A stretch of DNA of 64,000 nt from Oryzias latipes (taxonomy: Eukaryota; Chordata; Actinopteri; Beloniformes; Adrianichthyidae), in assembly GCF_002234675.1 (NCBI RefSeq), contig NC_019862.2, positions 29,288,389 through 29,352,388 on the forward strand, in the 5' to 3' direction. The translations under genes were made by a program, and so were the position numbers. The notes below the pieces were generated by a model. That model saw nothing but the letters and a program-made list of their open reading frames with translations, had not been told where the DNA came from and ran no database searches. Positions 47,905 through 58,659 of the stretch are shown in pieces (position 1 is the stretch's first letter; the number at the start of each line of letters is the position of its first letter).

Positions 47905-49532
47905 CACGAACCCGAGCACGAGGAAGAGAGACAGACACAGAAAGACAGACAGGTGCAACAAGAAGAAACAACATCAACACAGAAAGAGAAAGCCAAGAAA
48001 ATATGTGGAAAAGAAGCCAAATCTGGAACCATTTCCCCTTTGAGAATCTAGATTCTGCAAGAAAAGAATTCCATCTAGAACCGGCTCCAAGTCCAACCTG
48101 CACCTGAGAACTGAGAGAATCCTAGAACCGCAGCAGATCATAACTGACTGGAGGAACCAGATCAGCTCCTCAGAGCTGAGACAACTTGGTTATTTGAAGT
48201 GCCAACTCTTATTGTGATACATTTTTTTTGGTTTGCACGTTTTCATTTTATATTTTGTGAGGCGGTTGCAGTGTTGTTTCACTTTAAATGTGTTTATACT
48301 GAAAACGATTTTTAAAAGTATATAGTTGTAAGTAGGATTGTAGTTTTCTGTATTTTATAACCTATTTTTTTTACATTTATAGGCAGTTAATAAATAAAAG
48401 CATAATAAAATTAGGCACAAATAAAGAAAAACACTTTTTCTTATAGCATTAACAATCCATTTTCCGCATAATTTTATATTATTGTTCATAATAAATTGTT
48501 TGGAGCAAAAAAAACAATCTGAAAAGCTGATTGGGACCTGAAAGTGGAGCCGAGCCAGAAGAGACGGTTCCCTATAGGAAGAGCCAGAATTCCCGTCATC
48601 GCTATATGAGTGGAGGAGTCTTTGCTTACATTGCTGCTGTGGTCACCTTGCTTTATAAACGAGGGGAACATTTATTTAAAAGAAATTTGGCTCTAGGATT
48701 TCACTGAGGTATTTCGTTCATGAAATGTGGCATTTGAACAGATCTAATTTATTTTTTAAACTAATCTTGCAAACAAAAAGTGTTTGTTTTACAATATTTT
48801 ATACATGAAATGTCACTATTTGACAACTACATTATGAATATTTATGAAAGAAACAGATATTGGAAATCATCAAAGTTTTATTGCTACACATGACTCAACA
48901 CACATAATGACTCTTTCATGACACATTGGTCTTTTTTTGTTCCATTCTGATACAATTTTGTTGTCTGGTCAATAGATGTCACTAGTTTTGGTGTGTCGAA
49001 ATGCTTCACAACCCTGAACCACTTCCATACAATTTGATTTATTTTGGTTCAGAAAGCTTTGGTTTCTCCATCACTACTGTGTCTTTAATAATTAAAAGAA
49101 ACCACAACAGACAAGGCATCATGTCAGAAAATGCAACTAAAATCTACCATATTTTAAAAAAATTTCCTTCGTTCTGCTAAGGGGACCTACATACCACCAT
49201 TTCCTCCTCTTCTTCCTCCTCTTCTTCCTCCTGAAACAGAGAGACGAGCAAACATAATCGTTTCTGTCCATAACAGTAAAATCCAAATATTATAGAAATC
49301 TGACTTTAGCCCTTAAATGCATCGACTCGGTTCTGTTACGATTATGAACAGAAATATGAGGCTCAATGATATTCAATGACTAGCTAAGTGATGATGTAGC
49401 ATTGTTAGCCCAAACTGTTAGCCTCTGCTAAAATGATGGCAGGAAATCCAACATAAGGTTTGTTTTAGAGTTCCGGGAACTGCTTACGTCTTCAGGTTCT
49501 CCGTTCATAATCATCTTCTCTTCAAAGACCAT
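44637..49532 (-). CDS. uqcrh: Cytochrome b-c1 complex subunit 6 (hinge protein, UQCRH)
   Basis: The acidic hinge subunit of mitochondrial respiratory complex III, facing the intermembrane space and helping cytochrome c1 interact with cytochrome c. Four coding exons: 49488-49532 (15 codons), 49195-49230 (12), 45301-45462 (54) and 44637-44669 (10 plus stop). All are phase 0 with good splice sites. The product is 91 residues, exactly the human length. Exon 2 encodes ten consecutive Glu plus Met-Val, the acidic tract. The core holds Cys37, 43, 53, 67 and 81, including the disulfide-forming cysteines, and the near-invariant [16 protein letters not shown]. It ends [10 protein letters not shown]. 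The large intron 2 (about 3.7 kb) contains a dead LINE and a CAG tract; intron 3 contains a hAT MITE. Confidence 0.96.
44831..45093. mobile_element. hAT-like MITE in uqcrh intron 3
   Basis: CAGTGGTCTCAAACC at the left and a GTCAGTGAACACTG end at the right, 263 bp long. The flanks TGCTACAT (44823-44830) and CGCTAGAT (45094-45101) match at 6 of 8 bases, fitting a decayed 8-bp hAT target duplication. Confidence 0.65.
46196..47640 (-). pseudogene. Dead Rex/I-like LINE in uqcrh intron 2
   Basis: Minus-strand pieces of a reverse transcriptase in several frames: [15 protein letters not shown] at the upstream end (about 47600), [14 protein letters not shown] (about 47330), [11 protein letters not shown] in place of the catalytic Y.DD box (about 47085), and [17 protein letters not shown] (about 46790). 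Frameshifts and stops separate them. The 3' end reads 'CAATAAAGCTGCTTCTTC' with GAA repeats (46196-46210), the tail style of these fish LINEs. Endonuclease sequence was not recognised. Confidence 0.75.
47845..47904. repeat. (CAG)20 / (GCA)20 tract in uqcrh intron 2
   Basis: Twenty uninterrupted GCA units. Frames through it give poly-Ser or, on the other strand, poly-Ala or poly-Leu, but no gene structure supports translation. It lies inside uqcrh intron 2 and is read as CTG on the transcribed (minus) strand. Confidence 0.95.
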
Positions 49533-50413
49533 TATTTCAGTCTTTCTTTATGGTTATCAGTGGCTGGGCTGTTGGAGGACACCACAGGTCACACAAGCCG
49601 AGAGATGGCAAGCTAGCAAGTTCCGGTAAAGAAGATGAAGAGTTTCCGGGTAGGAGACTTTCACAATATAATGCTTCGTTCACCAAATTTGGCCCTTTTT
49701 TGATGAAAACATTTAGTGAGACGTATCAAACGTATTATACAATCAGCAAAAGAAACAAAACGGCATAATATACAGGAAAAACCAATGAGTTATATCGCTT
49801 GAGGAGACATCACGTGATTCCTAATGGGAGGAGAGCACCGCCATCTTGGTGAGGTCAAGTTACTGCTGCAGTGCATGCATGTACACACACTTTTTGCAAA
49901 ATGCCAGTTCATTTTGCGGGCTTCAACTGCCAAAATCGGAGAAATGAGTCCACGGAGGAGGAAGGCATAACATTTGAGATTTAAGTACATTTTTTTCTTG
50001 TAATGCTGCAGGGGCTTCAATAGTACACATGTTGACAAGCATGATGATGCTCCAGGGCTATTATAAAAACATGCTACATGATGTACGTATAATTTGCTGT
50101 CGACATAAATGTAAACTTTATTTAGTTAAACCTATATACAGTATACTAGGACTAAGCTATCATAGTAATATAGATTTATACATTTCTGACTCAGTTACTG
50201 AACTTTCTTTGCAGGTTTCCAATGGATTCAGACTTAAGGAAAAAGTGTGCCTTAGCTATCAAAGAGCTAACCCAGATGGATCTCTGTGGTTACAAACTAG
50301 CAATACAGTCTGGCTATGTTCAAAAAATTTTGTGGAAACAGATTTTGATAAGACTGGCTAGACTGTTGGCTTGAAACCATCCCATCCGTGATACACCTAT
50401 TGATCACTTACAT

Positions 50414-50844
50414 CAGGGGTGTCAATCTCATTTTCACTGAGGGCCACATCAGCATAGTGGTTGTCCTCAAAGGGTCAGAAATAACTTATACATATGACTA
50501 AATAAAAAATAAATGTAACTACTCCTTAATGTTAAATAACTCATTATTTATTTACTATAACTTTTTAAAGTGACAATTACAGTTTCATAGAAAACATATA
50601 TTTGCTTGTTATTCTAGCATAAATCCTTTTAAATTTGATTCAATCAGGTTATATTGACAGGGTTGAAGTCATAATGTATAGTTGCCCAATCTGATATTTC
50701 AAGTCTGATTCCTCTTAGATATGAATAAATACACACCAATTTCTGTTTTATTTTAAGAAATTAAAAACTTTTATGCTCTCGCGGGCCACATAAAATGACA
50801 TGGTGGGCAACGTTTGGCCCCGGGCCTTGAGTTTGACACATGTG
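50414..50844. mobile_element. hAT MITE nested in the P-like element
   Basis: The ends are CAGGGGTGTCAATCTCA and TGAGTTTGACACATGTG. It is flanked by an exact 8-bp duplication, ACTTACAT (50406-50413 and 50845-50852), the signature of hAT insertion. It is 431 bp and non-coding. Because it sits inside the P-like element, it is the younger insertion. Confidence 0.85.
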
Positions 50845-50928
50845 ACTTACATGAATCAGTAAATTTATTGTTTTTCTTTGTGTTTTTTAGGATAAATCTA
50901 TTGTTAACTTTTGGACTTTTTGTTGACT

Positions 50929-50951
50929 ATTATTATTATTATTATTATTAT
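50929..50951. repeat. (ATT)n microsatellite
   Basis: About seven TTA units in the 3' half of the P-like element. Confidence 0.9.
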
Positions 50952-51662
50952 TGACTTATTGTTGGGCTTTTCTAACAATAACATGTCAAAGAGGCCTAAA
51001 ACTTCTAAATGTTTAAAAATTATTTTTAAAAATTCTTTGTAATAATCTTTTTATTTGTAAGAAGTCCTGCAACTATGCATTTTTCATTAAAGTTTGAGCT
51101 TTTAAGGCTGACTGTTTTTCTTATTAAACAACGACAAATGATGTATCTATATATATCATATATAGAATAAAAAATATATGTATTATATAAAAGCTACTTA
51201 GATGCCACTAAAAGCAATAGAAAGCATTGTCATGTGGGGGCCGACGACCTCACCAAGATGGCGTCGCGCTCCGCCACCGGTGGCCAGGCTTCTCAAGCGG
51301 GCGTGTCTCCTCTAGCGATATAACTCATTGGGAAAACCCTTAACATTTACCCCAAGTTGATCTGTTCCAGTTGTAATATCCTACTTGGAAGTTTTATTTT
51401 GAAAATAAACCACTTCCCCCTCCATCTAAACAAAATTCTGGCAGAAAATGTTCCTGACTAAGGAGCAGCAGTTTGTAGATCTATTATAATTTAACAAGCG
51501 TAAACATTCAATTTCCACAAACATTTGAGAACAACGGGCTGATGTCCAAAGCAATTTGAACGGGTAGTTGTAATGATTAGCTTATAGGGATCATATTGCA
51601 ACATTACTGGTTACTTAGTGACACAACTGAAGATTACCTTTGGCACAGCAAATGATTGATTG

Positions 51663-53212
51663 ACTGCGGTGAAGTTAGTTTTAGGTTGGATATTCGACAG
51701 ACATTCAGCGCGGATCTCCAGTGAGGTCTCTTAGGGACCATCAACAAATTAAACAGTGCATGAGATGGAGAAGATTTTAGATCAAACCCAGGACTAAATG
51801 CTTTGCAAAAATAAATAAATTACTACAAAACATTTCTTCATGTTGTGTTTAAATAATCATATTTATTTTACAATGTTTTAATGAGAAAAGTTTTGCAATC
51901 ATAGATGCTCAAAATCTAATGAGAAAAATGGTTTGAAGTAAAGATTTTGTTTTATTTTTAAATAGCTTCCAAACCATGTGACCTTATGATTGCAAATGTA
52001 TGCCAAATTAACGCTCCAACGTACATCATACACACAAAAAATTCATGTGAATTTTAATATAAAAATTCCAGAAGTTTGCATGTGAATTATGTTTTTTTTT
52101 CAATAGCTCCCAAACCACATGACCCAAAGAGATTAAACCTATTGCAAAAGAAAGTGGTGTGTTTGATGTAGAGATATCAGAACCTCAATTCGGCATAGGT
52201 TTCTTCTCTTTGGGTGAGGCGGTTTGGCAGCTTATGAAAAAAATGGCAAAATTTCATATGCAAACCTGTGGAATTTTAATGTAAAAATTCATATAAAAGA
52301 TTTAACGTATTTGATTACAAAACAAAGTGGTGTGTCTGATGTGGGTTGGTCAGTACCACAATTCGGCATAGGTTTAATCTCTTTGTGTCTGGCGGTTTGG
52401 GAGCTATTTAAAAAATGACCAAATTTCTTATGCAAACCTGTGAAATTTTAACCCTTGTGCTATCCTACAGGGTCAAGCTGACCATTGACGTGTTATCCTA
52501 CCATGATAAAGGTGGAAAGATTTCATGTTATCCATGAAAACCAGAGAAGATCACAAATCATTGAAGAAAATAGGTTAAGCGCATTGTCTTGTGGGTCTAG
52601 ATGACCCCACTCCCAATGTTAACGCTCCTAGGATAGCATGAGGGTTAATGTAAAAATTCATGTAAATTATTTAACACATTTGATTACAAAACAAAGTGGT
52701 GTGTCTGATGTTGGGATGTCAGCACAACAATTTGGCATAGGTTTCATGTTTTTAGGTCACGTAGTTTGGGAGTTATTGAAAAAACTGAACAGATTTTATT
52801 TGCAAATTGCTCTTTTTATATAAAAAAAATCATGTACATTTTTTTTGTGTGTATGATGTACGTTGGAGCCATAATTTGGCATATATTTGCAATCATAAGG
52901 TCACATGGTTTGGAAGCTAGTTAAAGAAAAAAAACAGAATCTTTACTTCAAACCATTTTTCTCATTAGATTTTGAGCATCTATGATTGCAAAACTTTTCT
53001 CATTAAAACATTGCAAAATATATACGATAATTTAAACAACATGAGGAAATGTTTTGTAGTAATTTATTTATTTTTGCAAAGCATTTAGTCTTGGGTTTGA
53101 TCTAAAATCTTCTCCATCTCATGCACTTGTTAATTTGTTGACCGTCTCTAAGAGACCTCACTGGAGATCCGCGCCGAATGTCTGTCCAACCTAAGACTAA
53201 CTTCACCGCAGT
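51663..53212. mobile_element. Fold-back element with internal tandem units
   Basis: Arms of roughly 400 bp (51663-52075 and 52805-53212) are inverted copies of each other, beginning ACTGCGGTGAAGTTAG and ending in its complement. Between them are about three tandem units of roughly 180 bp (around 52076, 52236 and 52421), each with 'AAAGTGGTGTGT.TGATG', 'GGCATAGGTTT' and 'AAAAATTCAT' segments. The third unit is interrupted by a piggyBac-type MITE. There is no coding capacity and no convincing target duplication. It ends 81 bp before the CYP2 start codon. Confidence 0.75.
52452..52644 (-). mobile_element. piggyBac-type MITE, copy 5 (nested)
   Basis: TTAA (52448-52451 and 52645-52648) flanks CCCTTGTGCTATCCTA..GCATGAGGG. 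The left part is partly rearranged relative to the other copies. It is inserted in the third tandem unit of the fold-back element. Confidence 0.75.
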
Positions 53213-53293
53213 GATGAACTAGTAATGATTGTATGTTTACAGGAACTTGTAGAATTGGTTCACAGGGGAAACCAGTCTGTGTGGCTTAAAATC

Positions 53294-56200
53294 ATGGATT
53301 TGTTCTCCTCTACAATCGGACTGATGCTTGAGTGGGATTTGAAAAGTCTGCTGCTTTTCCTATCAGTTTTCATTATCACTGCGGATTACATTAAAAACCG
53401 CCGGCCTCTTAGCTTCCCTCCAGGACCTCCAGGTCTTCCAATTTTAGGAAACATATTCACCGTGGACGTGGGCAGGCCCCATGAGAGCTTTTCAAAGGTA
53501 CCAATAATAAAAAAAAAGAGGTCATTTGTTTGGCAGTTCATCTTTTCTGTAAATGTTGGATGAAAATGTTCTGTAGTTGGCAGCAGAATATGGAGATCTG
53601 TACAGCCTGCGGTTTGGTCAGCGGTGGACTGTGGTGTTGAATGGACACAAAGCTTTGAAAGAAGCTCTGGTAACAAAGGGGGACAGTGTTGTAGACCGCC
53701 CACACCTCCCTCTGCAGGATGAGATCGCTAAAGGGCTGGGTGAGCAGCTAAACACGCAAACACAAACTTGTTTCAGCCGGTTAAACTTACATGTTAGGAA
53801 ATTAGATTTTAAAAAGCAGGAAATAATGAACACAATGTAAAGATAAAATAGAAAATGGTACATCAGGACTTGTCTAAAGGTGTTGAAATCTCCTCCACCA
53901 AAAAGGTAATACTGACCACATGGGACCAACCACGATGCTTTATAGCTGAATGGAATAAATGATTGACTCAGACCAGTGAAAGTTCAATAAAGTGCACCTG
54001 TGTGTAAACTGAGCTTCTGCAGTTCCTGTAGAAAAACATGGTAAGGTGACTTTGTTCTGTGAGCTTTATTTTGAAAAACAGGGATTGGAACATTTCTTTG
54101 ATGTAATCTGTTGATCACTTATTGATTTTTATTAAAATAAAAAAATGGAAAAAATAATGGAATAATATATATTTTTGGGTTTTTATTATTGTGGATCCTT
54201 CATCATCGGTAGATCAAAATCAGTCACCAAGTCCAAAACCTGTCAATCAGAACCCGATCAGAATTCGATCCATGTTTAGTGCTATTCTTTGGGTCTTGAG
54301 ACACAAGCACCACACACAGCCTGTCTTCTTTTACAAACACAAATTATGGATATAAAACAAAATGTACTTTATTCTGAAATGCTTTTTCCTGGACAGACTC
54401 TTCTGTATTAAATTGGAATCAAAATAATTTTGCTTGTCTATATGATAATGTATGTGAGAAGAAATAATGTGCAACTTCAGGACAATTTAAGGTGTTGTTT
54501 TCTTTTTCAAATTTTTTATTTAAGTTCAAAATATATATTTTTTATTTTTTTTAATTAGAATGAGTATCTTAAAAAGTGGTGCTTGAGTCATGTTGTAAAT
54601 TGATTACAACTTATTTTCATCGTTTTTTTGTTTCTGGTCAGGAGTGATTTTCAGCAACGGCGCCAACTGGACGGAACAGAGGCGTTTCGCGCTTTCAACC
54701 CTCAGATACTTTGGATTTGGAAAGAAGTCTCTGGAACCCGTCATCCTGAATGAGTTTGCTCACTGCGCAGAAGAGCTGAAACGCTTTAAAGGTGATGTTT
54801 CAACATTACAGCAAGTGGTTCAGGTTTGACGTTCATGAGAGACTAACAGAAAATGTGCTTTTTTTCTTTTGGAGGCGAGCCTTTGGACCCCCACCTCATC
54901 ATCAACAACACCGTCTCCAACATCATCTGCCATCTGGTCTTCGGTCATCGCTTCAATTATGGCGACAAGAAGTTCAAAAAACTGATGCTGCTCTTTGACA
55001 GAGCGCTCCAGATTGAAGCTTCTATCTGGGCACAGGTACCAGACCTTTAACCCTCTTAACTCAACCTGGGGCCACATTGCCCTTTGACCCCTCCTTTATG
55101 GCTCTCTGGTTAAAGAAAAACTAAAATGCCTTTCATTTTAAAGGTTAACATATTTTCTCGGATTTCGCACCTCCAGCGAAACAAAACAGTCATATAAGTC
55201 AAACTTTATCCAAGCGATTTACAAACGGTTGAAGCACGTATCAATGCGCCAGGCTCCTGACTACAGTACCCACAATGCTCCAACAATCTATCAAGCAGTG
55301 AGGCTTCGTAGTTTACAAAAGTCAAACATTTTGACAGATTTTTGAGCGCCGTGTACCACAGAACGTCGAATTGAGGTCAGTAAGCACAACTGGAATCCAT
55401 AATCGATGACGTCATATTCGGCGTTTGAAGAAAAAGAAAAGTAGTGAGCGTAATGTCTGAATTGCTTTTAAAATTCAGGGCCCTACACAGTGCGGTACTG
55501 TCGTTTTTTAGTAGTTAGGGGTTAGGGTGGGAATTTGGACACAGCCTCAGTACAAAGTTGAACCCTTATACTATCTTGTGGGATCAAAATGACCCCACCC
55601 TTACATTGACGTGTTCTCCCTACCATGACAGAGGTGGATAAAGGTGGAAAGATTTCATGTAATCCATGGACACCAGTGAAGATCACAAATCATTGAAGAA
55701 AAAAGGTTCAGAGCACTGTTTAGTGGGTCTAGATGACCCAACTCCCAATCCAATGCGTTGGATAGCACCAGGGTTAAGTAGATTGTGCACGATTGCAAAT
55801 GAGAATCAGGTGTGTGGCATCCAGGAAGTGTGTGCTGGGGTTGCTGGGAGATGAAGTGCATCTAGAACTCTGGGGAATTTTATAGAGGCATATGATTGGT
55901 CAGTTTATAGCTTGACTTGAACTACAGAAAAATTATCATGAAAAAATGTGGATTATAAAGAAGGTATCAGATCCAGAATGGTTATTCTGACCAATAGAAT
56001 GACTGAGTACCAGCTGTTTATTTCTCTATAGATGTCTATGGGATTTTGGCTTCTTGGTTTTGAACGCCAGACGATGTATAAGAGAGACAATTTGCTATAG
56101 TATGTGATGAAAAGCATCTCTTCAGCATCAACGTCCATCATTAACTTTTGTTTTTACCACAATTCATCAACGTCATGCGAATTCACCAATCGTCCAATAA

Positions 56201-58384
56201 GTCTATTTCTAAATAATTTCTTGATGTTCCGTTGTGCAGCTCTACAACTCCTTCACTCTGATCATGAGATGTTTGCCGGGTCCACATAAGACACTCCAGC
56301 ATATCTGGAGGGAAGTGCAAGACTTCATAGGAGAAGAGCTGAAGGAGCACAAGAAGAGCTGGGACCCCTCAGATGCAAGAGATTACATCGACTTCTACCT
56401 GACAGAGATCCAGAAGGTGACAAGCAGCTCACAGTTGGTCTTTGTCGTCCGTGCAGACCGTCTGCTGAAAGCATTTGCAGCAGTCTCACAGGTTTTTGAA
56501 GTCGTCACGTTTTGTAATGCACATATTCTGTACACACAGACAAACATTTGACAGCATAACTGTTATTTAGTTACGGGGCATGTCTGGATTCTCCAGTGTC
56601 TACTGTCGCTTTTGACTTACAGCAATCCTCCCCGTTAACCCTTTAACTGCCTGCTCAACCAAACAAAAAAACAGAAAGGAAATGTGTTTTCCAAAGACCT
56701 ACTCAGATGAAAATGGTCTTTTTGGTATCTTTACTATGTTATTGTAGTTTTATCCTGAAAATACAGTGAGCAGGCCACAAGCTCCCTGCTCTGCTCCATT
56801 CTGATGCATCCACTGTCAGACAAATAGATCCACGAACGTCTTTGTTTTCCTCGTCTGAGCTGGAATCTGGATCTAAACTGCATGGATTATGTTGCTCGCC
56901 AATTTTGTTGCACCACTAATATTAGGTCAAGGGTGTGAGGGGCTGTAAGCTAGGTGGAAAGTGTGTAAACACATGGATGATGGGAAATGGAAGTAAGTTT
57001 ACTCGGCGCCAACTGTCCCGCTCACAACGCAGAGGTGAATTTCTAATGAACTCCTGCCGCTCTGCAGAAAGTGCGTCCTAAAAAAAGACACAGGTTTTGG
57101 GGATTTTGGATAAAAACAGCAAAATCATAAATGAAAAACCACTGGGAACGCTTTGAAAATAAATCAGAAGACGATTGGTGTGGGTCTTTAATAGATTTTT
57201 CCTTGGTTTGGTTGTTAAAAAGATTAGCCAGCCTCTTTGTGATGCAAACATATTTTACCGTTAGTCAGATGTGCGGTTTTATTTGCTGTTATTTGTTTTT
57301 TAAGTGACTTGTGTACGTTTCCAGACCAAAGGGCAGGAAGGCAGCACGTTTGATGAGGAAAACCTGATCATGTGCGTTTTGGATCTGTTTGTGGCCGGCT
57401 CCGAGACCACATCCACCACCCTGCGCTGGGCGTTCCTTTACATGGCCAAATATCCCGAGATCCAAGGTGAGAATATTCAGAGGCCAGAACAGAAGCATCC
57501 CAACTGTGAAGGCTCTGGAGTTTCTGAATAGTTAGATAGAACACATTTTTAAAAACAATGAAACAAAAAAAAGGTCCCTCAAAAATACATGCTGAAGTTT
57601 AGGTGTAGATCTATAGTTTGTTAACGTACAGATGACAGGTTTTGGTTTTTTTAAGTAAACTCAGCTGTTTTGACTGTTATCTTTGATTGTTTTGCTCAGA
57701 AAAAGTCCAAGCAGAGATACACAAAGTGATTGGAAAGTCCAGACCCCCATGCATGGAGGACCGTGCAGAACTACCGTACACAGATGCTGTCATCCATGAG
57801 GTCCAGAGGATTGGGAACATCGTTCCTCTGTCTTTACCACACGCCACCAACAAAGATGTTCAGCTGGGAGGCTTTACCATCCCAAAGGTAATTCTTCTCA
57901 CTTGCAGAAGGAGCGCCAACATTTCCGGATGAAGACCACAGCTCTTGATTTTTCCAGGGAGTGCTGATCATTCCCAACCTGACTTCAGTTCTGTTTGACG
58001 AGAAAGAATGGGAGACGCCCCACGCGTTCAACCCGGGACACTTTCTGAACAAAGACGGCAAGTTTGTGAAACGAGGAGCGTTTATCCCTTTTTCTGCTGG
58101 TGAGCAGCAACAGTCACAACACGGATCAGCACGTCTGTGAGTTTAGGAAAAGGTCATCAAAACATGGGAGAAACTGAAGATTCACTTCTTCTGTCTCAGG
58201 AAAAAGGTTGTGTCTGGGGGAGAACCTGGCCAGGATGGAGCTTTTCCTCTTCTTCACCTCCTTCATGCAGCACTTCAGCTTTTCCATGCCCGCCGGGGTG
58301 GAGCCTGTGCTCGACTATCGCGCCGGCCTAACTTTGGCTCCAAAACCGTACAAAATCTGTGTCCAGGCAAGTTCTGAGAAGTAA
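53294..58384 (+). CDS. Cytochrome P450 family 2 protein
   Basis: A microsomal haem-thiolate monooxygenase of the CYP2 family, probably in the fish CYP2J/2N/2P/2AD group; the subfamily cannot be fixed by eye. Nine exons: 53294-53497, 53577-53739, 54642-54791, 54875-55035, 56240-56416, 57325-57466, 57700-57887, 57958-58099 and 58200-58384. Their sizes are typical of CYP2 genes and the phases are consistent, giving 503 residues. The start is [14 protein letters not shown]; the in-frame upstream Met (53225) would put a non-P450 leader before the anchor. An ER membrane anchor (about residues 16-33) is followed by the hinge PPGPPGLP (42-49). The I-helix has AGSETT (309-314), the K-helix E366..R369 in HEVQR, and the haem loop is FSAGKRLCLG with Cys447. 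The gene appears intact. Introns 4 and 5 carry repeats. A fold-back element ends just upstream. Confidence 0.93.
55385..55545 (-). mobile_element. Partial MITE related to 29570-30020 (CYP2 intron 4)
   Basis: On the minus strand it starts GCTGTGTCCAAATTCCCACC and keeps 'AACTACTAAAAAAC' and 'GAATATGACGTCATC', matching the element at 29570. The far end is lost or diverged. Confidence 0.6.
55563..55773 (-). mobile_element. piggyBac-type MITE, copy 6 (CYP2 intron 4)
   Basis: Reads CCCTTATACTATC at the left and ATAGCACCAGGG at the right. The right flank is TTAA (55774-55777) and the left flank is mutated (TGAA). Same orientation as copy 1. Confidence 0.7.
56755..57200 (-). repeat. Dispersed repeat X, copy 4 (CYP2 intron 5)
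   Basis: In reverse it reproduces the order of the copies at 3240 and 13045, including the 'GAGCTGGAATCTGGATCTAA' complement of the shared core and 'GGGAACGCTTTGAAAATA'. It is nearly full length. Confidence 0.65.
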
Positions 58385-58645
58385 CGGCAGCAGACTGAGG
58401 AGCTGCAGCATCATAATGGTTTTAAATTGTTCCTTCAAAGAATTCTAGCTTTGAGCACAACCACAGAGTTAATTACTACTCTGTCACCAGCAGGAATGAT
58501 TAAACAATCAGGAAAGAGGTCACTTCCCATGATCCTTTGGGGTTTGCATTTTTATCAACCATTTTTTTAGCTGTAAACATTTTTACTACCTTAATGTGAA
58601 TGAAAAATGGTCTAATGTTCACATGAATCATGAATGGCTTATTTA

Positions 58646-58651
58646 AATAAA
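58646..58651 (+). terminator. Candidate CYP2 poly(A) signal
   Basis: AATAAA about 260 bp after the CYP2 stop codon, the first match downstream, followed by a T-rich tract. Confidence 0.5.
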
Positions 58652-58659
58652 AACAGACG

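Larger units (their letters stand above)
49783..51330 (+). mobile_element. P-element-like transposon remnant with THAP domain
   Basis: The inverted termini CAATGAGTTATATCGCTTGA and, from the other end, CAATGAGTTATATCGCTAGA are flanked by GGAAAAAC (49775-49782) and GGAAAACC (51331-51338), a 7-of-8 target duplication. P elements make 8-bp duplications and start with CA. A THAP-like start (MPVHFAGFNCQNRR, 49901) and, after a probable intron, [16 protein letters not shown] (about 50220), then [15 protein letters not shown] and [14 protein letters not shown] in a shifted frame, match a THAP zinc finger. The first Cys appears replaced by Phe and the final His by Asn, and a frameshift lies near 50268. 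No transposase core remains. The element carries a nested hAT MITE. Confidence 0.7.

Noticed and set aside
47781-48107. Poly-Ser / poly-Ala protein frames over the CAG tract
   Set aside because: The tract lies within uqcrh intron 2 and gives long frames on both strands purely because of the repeat. No splice or start context supports a gene.
53225-53293. Upstream in-frame Met for CYP2
   Set aside because: It would add about 23 hydrophilic residues before the membrane anchor, unlike CYP2 proteins. The Met at 53294 gives the normal N-terminus.
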